Source: CAYMEV01 sp964431655 [NCBI: uncultured bacterium]
GTDB lineage: Bacteria > CAYMEV01
DNA length: 10,969 bases
Assembly (NCBI GenBank): GCA_964431655.1
Contig: CAYSKJ010000109.1
Coordinates: 1 to 10,969, forward strand
Reading direction: 5' to 3'
Shown: piece after piece, positions 7,031 to 10,969 of the stretch
How the letters are laid out: every line of letters starts with the position of its first letter
Numbering within the stretch: position 1 is the first letter of the stretch
Position numbers and translations under genes: made by a program
The notes under the pieces: generated by a model
The model's input: the letters and a program-made list of their open reading frames with translations, nothing else
Told to the model about the DNA's origin: nothing
The model's database searches: none

Positions 7031-8862
7031 TCGCAATACCTGTCAGAGAGCTTAACAACAGGCTTGGCAAGGAGATTGAGAGAAACGAGCTTTTAGAGAT
7101 ACTGGCTCAGAATGGTTCGGATATAGAAGATGTTGTATTCCTGCAGAGATACCGGTGCAGTGCCTGCGGTTTCATTCTTGAGAGGACAGAAAGCGAAGGC
7201 AGGCCTTCTGCATGCGATAACTGCTTCCTCTCATTTTCAGAATCCCCTGAAAAACTTATGGACCTGGAGCCCGTGGAGGTAATAAGGATGGAGCTTCTTG
7301 CCGTCAGGCCCGATCTCTTTGAGGTGGCGGGGCTTGCCAGGATGCTGAAGGGATATTTAAGCCTTGAAAAAGGCCTTAAAAACTATTCCTGCAGGGATTC
7401 GGATTATCTGGTGGAGATAGACACTTCCCTCAGCAGGCCAGATAGTTTCAGGCCTGAAGTTGCCTGTGCAGTAATCAAAAACATAAGGTTTAATGACTTT
7501 TTTATAAAATCCATTATGAAACTGCAGGAAAATCTTCACTGGGCAATGGGAAGGAACAGAAAGCTAGCTTCAATAGGGGTCCATGACCTTGAGGCCATTG
7601 AATTTCCGGTAAAATATACAACAGTTGACAAACATTCCTTTCGATTCAACCCCCTTCCCTTCTCTGAATGGGACAAAAAGCCCATGTCCTGCTCTGAGAT
7701 ACTTGCAGTCCATCCGAAAGGCCGGGCATTTGCCCATCTGCTGGACGGATTTGCCAGATATCCCCTGCAGGTAGATGCAAAGGGACAGGTTCTTTCAATG
7801 CCCCCCATAATCAATGCAATGGAGACCATGGTAAAGATGGAGACCAGGGATATTTTCATAGATGTGACGGGCCCATACCGGGATAAAGTTGAGAAAACCC
7901 TGAATACCTTTGTCTGTGCTCTTCTGGAAAACCAGGACGGCCTTGAGCTTTACAGGGTCAGCATGAAATCTTCTGATATTAGAAAAACACCGCGCATGGA
8001 AACGGATGAGATGGAGATAAGCCTTGAGGAATGCAACAGGCTTATAGGCTTTTCCATAAATGCCGGAGATATGGAAAACCTTCTAGAGAAAGCAAGATAT
8101 GATGCTGAATTACTCAATGAACACAAGATAAGGGTGAAAATACCTCCCTACAGGTCTGATATCATGCATCCCCATGATATTTTCGAAGATATTGCCATAA
8201 TGTACGGCTATCACAACCTTATACCTCATAGAATCACCTCTGTTACAGAAGGCAGGGAGCATATTGTTGAGACCTATTCCAATTCTGTAAGGGAGATATT
8301 CACAGGACTTTCATTTATTGAGCTCAATACCCTGTTTCTTACAAACCGGAATACTCTGTTTTATAATATGAAAAGAGAGCCCGATGAAAACACGGTTATT
8401 ATTGAAAACCCGGCATCCATAGAACAGGAAGTCGTTCGCAGTTCTCTTCTGCCAGGCCTTTTAGAAGCCCTGTCCTTCAACAAACATAATCCCCTTCCCC
8501 AGAAAATATACGAAATAGGCGATATTTCGATAATATGTGACGATACTGAAACAAAAAGCAGGGATATCAGGAAGCTGGCAGGAGCAATAATTGACTCCAA
8601 AACTGGATTTTCCGATATACGCGCTGTTCTGCAGGTTTTATTCAGATCTTTATCCAGAACCCTGGAGATCAAACCGGCCGGTTACCCTTTCTACCTTGAA
8701 GGAAGGTCCGGCGATATATACTTTGACAGCCAAGGAGAAAGCATAAGAATTGGCCACGTGGGTGAAATACACCCGGAGGTTATATCCAGATTCAAACTGC
8801 TGAATCCGGTGGTTGCTTTCGAGATAAGCCTCATGGACTGGATAGAAAAGGAGAATTTTTAA
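7021..8862 (+). CDS. pheT: Phenylalanyl-tRNA synthetase beta subunit, archaeal type, with a zinc-ribbon-like insert
   Basis: The 613-residue structural and editing partner of PheS. The B1-like start (MPIVAIPVRELNNRLGKEI) leads after the insert into LAVRPDLFEVAGLARMLKGY (93-112), matching the conserved RPDL...GLAR block. The B3/B4 editing-type region starts near SFRPEVACAVIKNI (142-155). The B5 domain lies at about 330-400 (MEISLEECNRLIG ... YRSDIMHPHDIFEDIAIMYG), and the catalytic-like domain follows with RSSLLPGLLEAL (473-484), YEIGD (497-501) and GHVGEIHPEV (578-587). The archaeal type is usually near 550 residues. Part of the excess is an insert at about 41-80 with C46, C49, C65 and C68, spaced CxxC-15-CxxC like a rubredoxin-type knuckle. 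There is no EMAP-like tRNA domain or C-terminal anticodon-binding domain of the long bacterial form. It is translationally coupled to pheS and to the following gene. Confidence 0.95.
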   Translation: MPIVAIPVRELNNRLGKEIERNELLEILAQNGSDIEDVVFLQRYRCSACGFILERTESEGRPSACDNCFLSFSESPEKLMDLEPVEVIRMELLAVRPDLFEVAGLARMLKGYLSLEKGLKNYSCRDSDYLVEIDTSLSRPDSFRPEVACAVIKNIRFNDFFIKSIMKLQENLHWAMGRNRKLASIGVHDLEAIEFPVKYTTVDKHSFRFNPLPFSEWDKKPMSCSEILAVHPKGRAFAHLLDGFARYPLQVDAKGQVLSMPPIINAMETMVKMETRDIFIDVTGPYRDKVEKTLNTFVCALLENQDGLELYRVSMKSSDIRKTPRMETDEMEISLEECNRLIGFSINAGDMENLLEKARYDAELLNEHKIRVKIPPYRSDIMHPHDIFEDIAIMYGYHNLIPHRITSVTEGREHIVETYSNSVREIFTGLSFIELNTLFLTNRNTLFYNMKREPDENTVIIENPASIEQEVVRSSLLPGLLEALSFNKHNPLPQKIYEIGDISIICDDTETKSRDIRKLAGAIIDSKTGFSDIRAVLQVLFRSLSRTLEIKPAGYPFYLEGRSGDIYFDSQGESIRIGHVGEIHPEVISRFKLLNPVVAFEISLMDWIEKENF

Positions 8863-9765
8863 ATGAGAAAAGAAAGGATAGGGCTGGTTTTATTGCTTAT
8901 AATTTTAACAAGCCAGGTATTTCTTTCAGAACAGATGTACCTGATATATACACAAAAAGGTGAGGAATTAACAGTCAAAGAGCTTGCAAAAAGCCTCCAG
9001 TCCTGTGATGTGGTGTTTATAGGAGAGTTCCATGGCAATTCGGCAAATCACCGGTTCCAGCAGGATATTCTCCCCTTCCTTTCTGAAGAAGGAAAGGCCG
9101 GTATTGCAATCTCCATGGAGATGTTTGAAAGGGATGTACAGGAAACATTGAACGCTTATCTGGGCGGAAAGATTACCAGGAATCAATTTATTGAAAAGGC
9201 AAGGCCATGGCCAAATTACCCAAAGGATTATGAGCCCTTAATAGAGTTTGCCAAAAAGCACAGCATACCTGTGATAGCAGCCAATGTACCCAGGAGAATA
9301 GCTTCACATCTGGTAAAAACAGGCAATCTCAGCTCCATAGGTGAATCTGAAAGAAAATATCATGCAAAAAAGCACAATGTATGGGATGATGAATATAAAA
9401 AAAGATTCTATCAGACTATCAGCAGTATAAAACATCCCGAGGAATCAAAACAGCCAGAGCAGGAAAATGATTTTCTCTACAGAATGTATCAGGCCCAATG
9501 CCTAAAGGATGATACCATGGCTGAATCCATGCACAGTTATCTGCTGGAAAACCCCGGCATCCTCATAGTTCATTTCAACGGGGATTTTCACTCAAACAGC
9601 TGGCTCGGCACAGCAGACAGGCTAAGAAAACTGGATGAAAATCTGAATATTTGTGTGGTTTCACCTGTTCTTACAGAAAGTCCGGATGATATTGAGTTTA
9701 TTCCTGAATACTCAGGGGCAGGGGATTTTATTCTTTTTGTAACAGAGAATAATAAAGACAGTTAA
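8863..9765 (+). CDS. ChaN-like (DUF399) putative haem-binding protein, exported
   Basis: A 300-residue protein of the ChaN/DUF399 family (PF04187). Matching blocks in order are VVFIGEFHGN (50-59), SMEMFERDVQ (84-93), ARPWPNYPKDYEPLIEFA (113-130), IAANVPRR (138-145), the QAQCLKDDTMAESM helix (210-223) and VHFNGDFHSNSWLGTADRL (236-254). Campylobacter ChaN binds a pair of stacked haems and was proposed to serve iron uptake; whether this copy binds haem is inference. Residues 7-21 form a hydrophobic signal segment. There is no lipobox cysteine after it, although many relatives are lipoproteins. The ATG directly follows the pheT stop with no gap, and AGGAG (8849-8853) lies nine bases upstream inside pheT, so it should be translated from the pheST message. 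No iron-uptake genes are visible next to it. Confidence 0.88.
   Translation: MRKERIGLVLLLIILTSQVFLSEQMYLIYTQKGEELTVKELAKSLQSCDVVFIGEFHGNSANHRFQQDILPFLSEEGKAGIAISMEMFERDVQETLNAYLGGKITRNQFIEKARPWPNYPKDYEPLIEFAKKHSIPVIAANVPRRIASHLVKTGNLSSIGESERKYHAKKHNVWDDEYKKRFYQTISSIKHPEESKQPEQENDFLYRMYQAQCLKDDTMAESMHSYLLENPGILIVHFNGDFHSNSWLGTADRLRKLDENLNICVVSPVLTESPDDIEFIPEYSGAGDFILFVTENNKDS
9762..9765. other. Shared stop codons of two convergent genes (TTAA)
   Basis: The palindrome TTAA supplies TAA to the ChaN-like gene on the plus strand (9763-9765) and TAA to the rhomboid gene on the minus strand (9764-9762). No intergenic space remains, and no hairpin with a T-run is seen on either side. The two transcripts must therefore overlap or end inside the opposing gene. 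Confidence 0.9.
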
Positions 9766-10969
9766 GCCTTTGTAATTTTGTCATAATATCTTTCCAGTTC
9801 AGCTAAAGCCTCCGGGTTATTACTGAAGAATGCCATGGTTTTTTTTAAAAATAATCCGGCTTTCCCCGGATTGTTCTCATCATCAGAAAGGATTTCAGCG
9901 TATTTTAAAGTACTCTTCATGGCATAGAGAGAGTGCTTGTCTCTGTTAAAAAGGCCTATACAGACTTCTTTGGATTCTTTTTGATGATTCATCTTCCTTA
10001 AAGCATCAATAATTCTTAATGTGGCAGGCGGGGCTGGCAGAAAGTCTACCTTTATGTCTCTCAGCTCAAGGAAGAACCTGACCGCTATCTCCTCAAGATT
10101 CCTGGAAAAAAACAATGCAAAGGCCTTGTCTGCATATACTGAGGCTTTGGCATCTTCATTTTTCCCAAAGTATAATTTCGACAATTCGGAAAAAACAATA
10201 GGGTCCTTTGAGTTTTTTTCAACTTTATGAAGTTTTGCCAGTGCTGGCCCGTACTGTCCTGAATCAATATATTCCATGGCCTTTAGAAGGTCCTGGTCAA
10301 AGAGGGATGTTTTTTTTTCAACAGCCGGGGCAATATAAACCTTCTCAAGTTTCGAAAACCTAAGTATCAAATATATGCCTAGACCGTACAAAAAGCCTCC
10401 CACATGGGCCCAGAACGCCGTATTGCTGACAGCTACATCCAGCTGTATCAAACCCTGAATAAGCTGCAGCATGAACCAGAAGGGTAAAACAAGGTAGGCA
10501 GGCATGGTAAAGGTACCTGCCCTGAAAAACAGGATTATAAAATAAAATATTTTTATTCTTGTTGTACCCATTTTTACCAGAAATGCTCCCATAAGCCCGG
10601 CTATTCCCCCTGAAGCCCCTATAAGGGGAATATTTGCCATGCCTGGCTGATAGGTGCATATTATTGCTGAGTGTACCAGCCCTGCCATAATCACAGTTGA
10701 AACGTAAAAAAGAGCATAGTAGAGCCTGCCCAGCCTGTCCTCGATTACACAGCCTACCAGCCAGAGTAAAAGCATATTGGAAAACAGGTGAAAGAAACCA
10801 TAGTGCACAAAGCCATGGCTGATAAGGGGAAAAATCTTAAACCCGTTCTTAGGAAGATGACCCCAGCTATAGAGCAGAGATTTATTAATTGTGTGGAGAA
10901 TAAGGTCAACCTTCTCTCCCAGTTCATCCTGCCTTTTTTCTTCAAGGTGTTGGTGTTCCTCCTGGGAGT
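9762..10969 (-). CDS. Rhomboid-family intramembrane serine protease with TPR-like C-terminal domain (5' end outside window)
   Basis: The frame stays open to the right edge with no convincing start, giving 401 visible residues. A GTG at 10808 lies inside the conserved stretch SHGFVHYGFFHLFSNM and is not the true start, because the family match begins upstream of it. The charged stretch at visible residues 1-30 (rich in Glu, Lys, Gln) is the loop before transmembrane helix 2. The active site is complete: oxyanion residues H60 and N64 (HLFSN), catalytic Ser119 in IGASGG and His188 in WAHVGGFLYG. After the last membrane helix (to about 203), residues 220-401 are soluble and helix-rich, with paired helices like TPR repeats (for example YIDSGQYGPALAKLHKV). 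This tail probably binds protein partners in the cytoplasm. The stop overlaps that of the convergent ChaN-like gene. Confidence 0.9.
   Translation of the reverse strand, partial: SQEEHQHLEEKRQDELGEKVDLILHTINKSLLYSWGHLPKNGFKIFPLISHGFVHYGFFHLFSNMLLLWLVGCVIEDRLGRLYYALFYVSTVIMAGLVHSAIICTYQPGMANIPLIGASGGIAGLMGAFLVKMGTTRIKIFYFIILFFRAGTFTMPAYLVLPFWFMLQLIQGLIQLDVAVSNTAFWAHVGGFLYGLGIYLILRFSKLEKVYIAPAVEKKTSLFDQDLLKAMEYIDSGQYGPALAKLHKVEKNSKDPIVFSELSKLYFGKNEDAKASVYADKAFALFFSRNLEEIAVRFFLELRDIKVDFLPAPPATLRIIDALRKMNHQKESKEVCIGLFNRDKHSLYAMKSTLKYAEILSDDENNPGKAGLFLKKTMAFFSNNPEALAELERYYDKITKA

Overview
This window looks like a chromosomal piece of a bacterium of moderate GC content. The genes are densely packed, with clear GGAG-type ribosome binding sites and frequent AGG/AGA arginine and ATA isoleucine codons in all of them. 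The gene content is bacterial: a GldA/GldF/GldG-like ABC system, GH77 amylomaltase, a CPBP-family membrane protein, a ChaN-like protein and a rhomboid. The phenylalanyl-tRNA synthetase, however, is of the archaeal/eukaryotic type in both subunits. Spirochaetes are the best-known bacteria with that enzyme type, and some uncultivated phyla may share it. I cannot name the phylum from the sequence alone.

Left part (1-4526, minus strand). In transcription order this holds malQ (4-alpha-glucanotransferase), then an ABC ATPase, an ABC-2 type permease and a GldG-like extracytoplasmic protein that runs off the left edge. The last three are tightly packed: the ATPase and permease genes overlap by 8 bases, and 13 bases separate the permease and gldG-like genes. 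They should form one export or envelope complex. malQ lies 78 bases upstream of the ATPase gene, and a possible promoter sits in that gap.

Centre (4527-4662). A 136-base divergent intergenic region has candidate promoters in both directions, for malQ to the left and for a CPBP intramembrane-protease-family gene to the right.

Right-central part (5504-9765, plus strand). pheS, pheT and a ChaN-like gene form a tight operon. pheS and pheT overlap by 10 bases, and the ChaN-like ATG directly follows the pheT stop. A plausible promoter lies about 30 bases before the pheS start. The most unusual item in the window is a four-cysteine zinc-ribbon-like insert in the N-terminal B1 region of PheT.

Right edge (9762-10969, minus strand). 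An active-looking rhomboid protease with a helical, TPR-like C-terminal domain converges on the ChaN-like gene, so that the two stop codons share the palindrome TTAA. Its start lies outside the window.

No stretch longer than about 140 bases lacks a gene. I saw no RNA genes, CRISPR arrays, insertion sequences or attachment sites. Most of the window is ordinary housekeeping and envelope sequence; I found no convincing new defence or mobile system.
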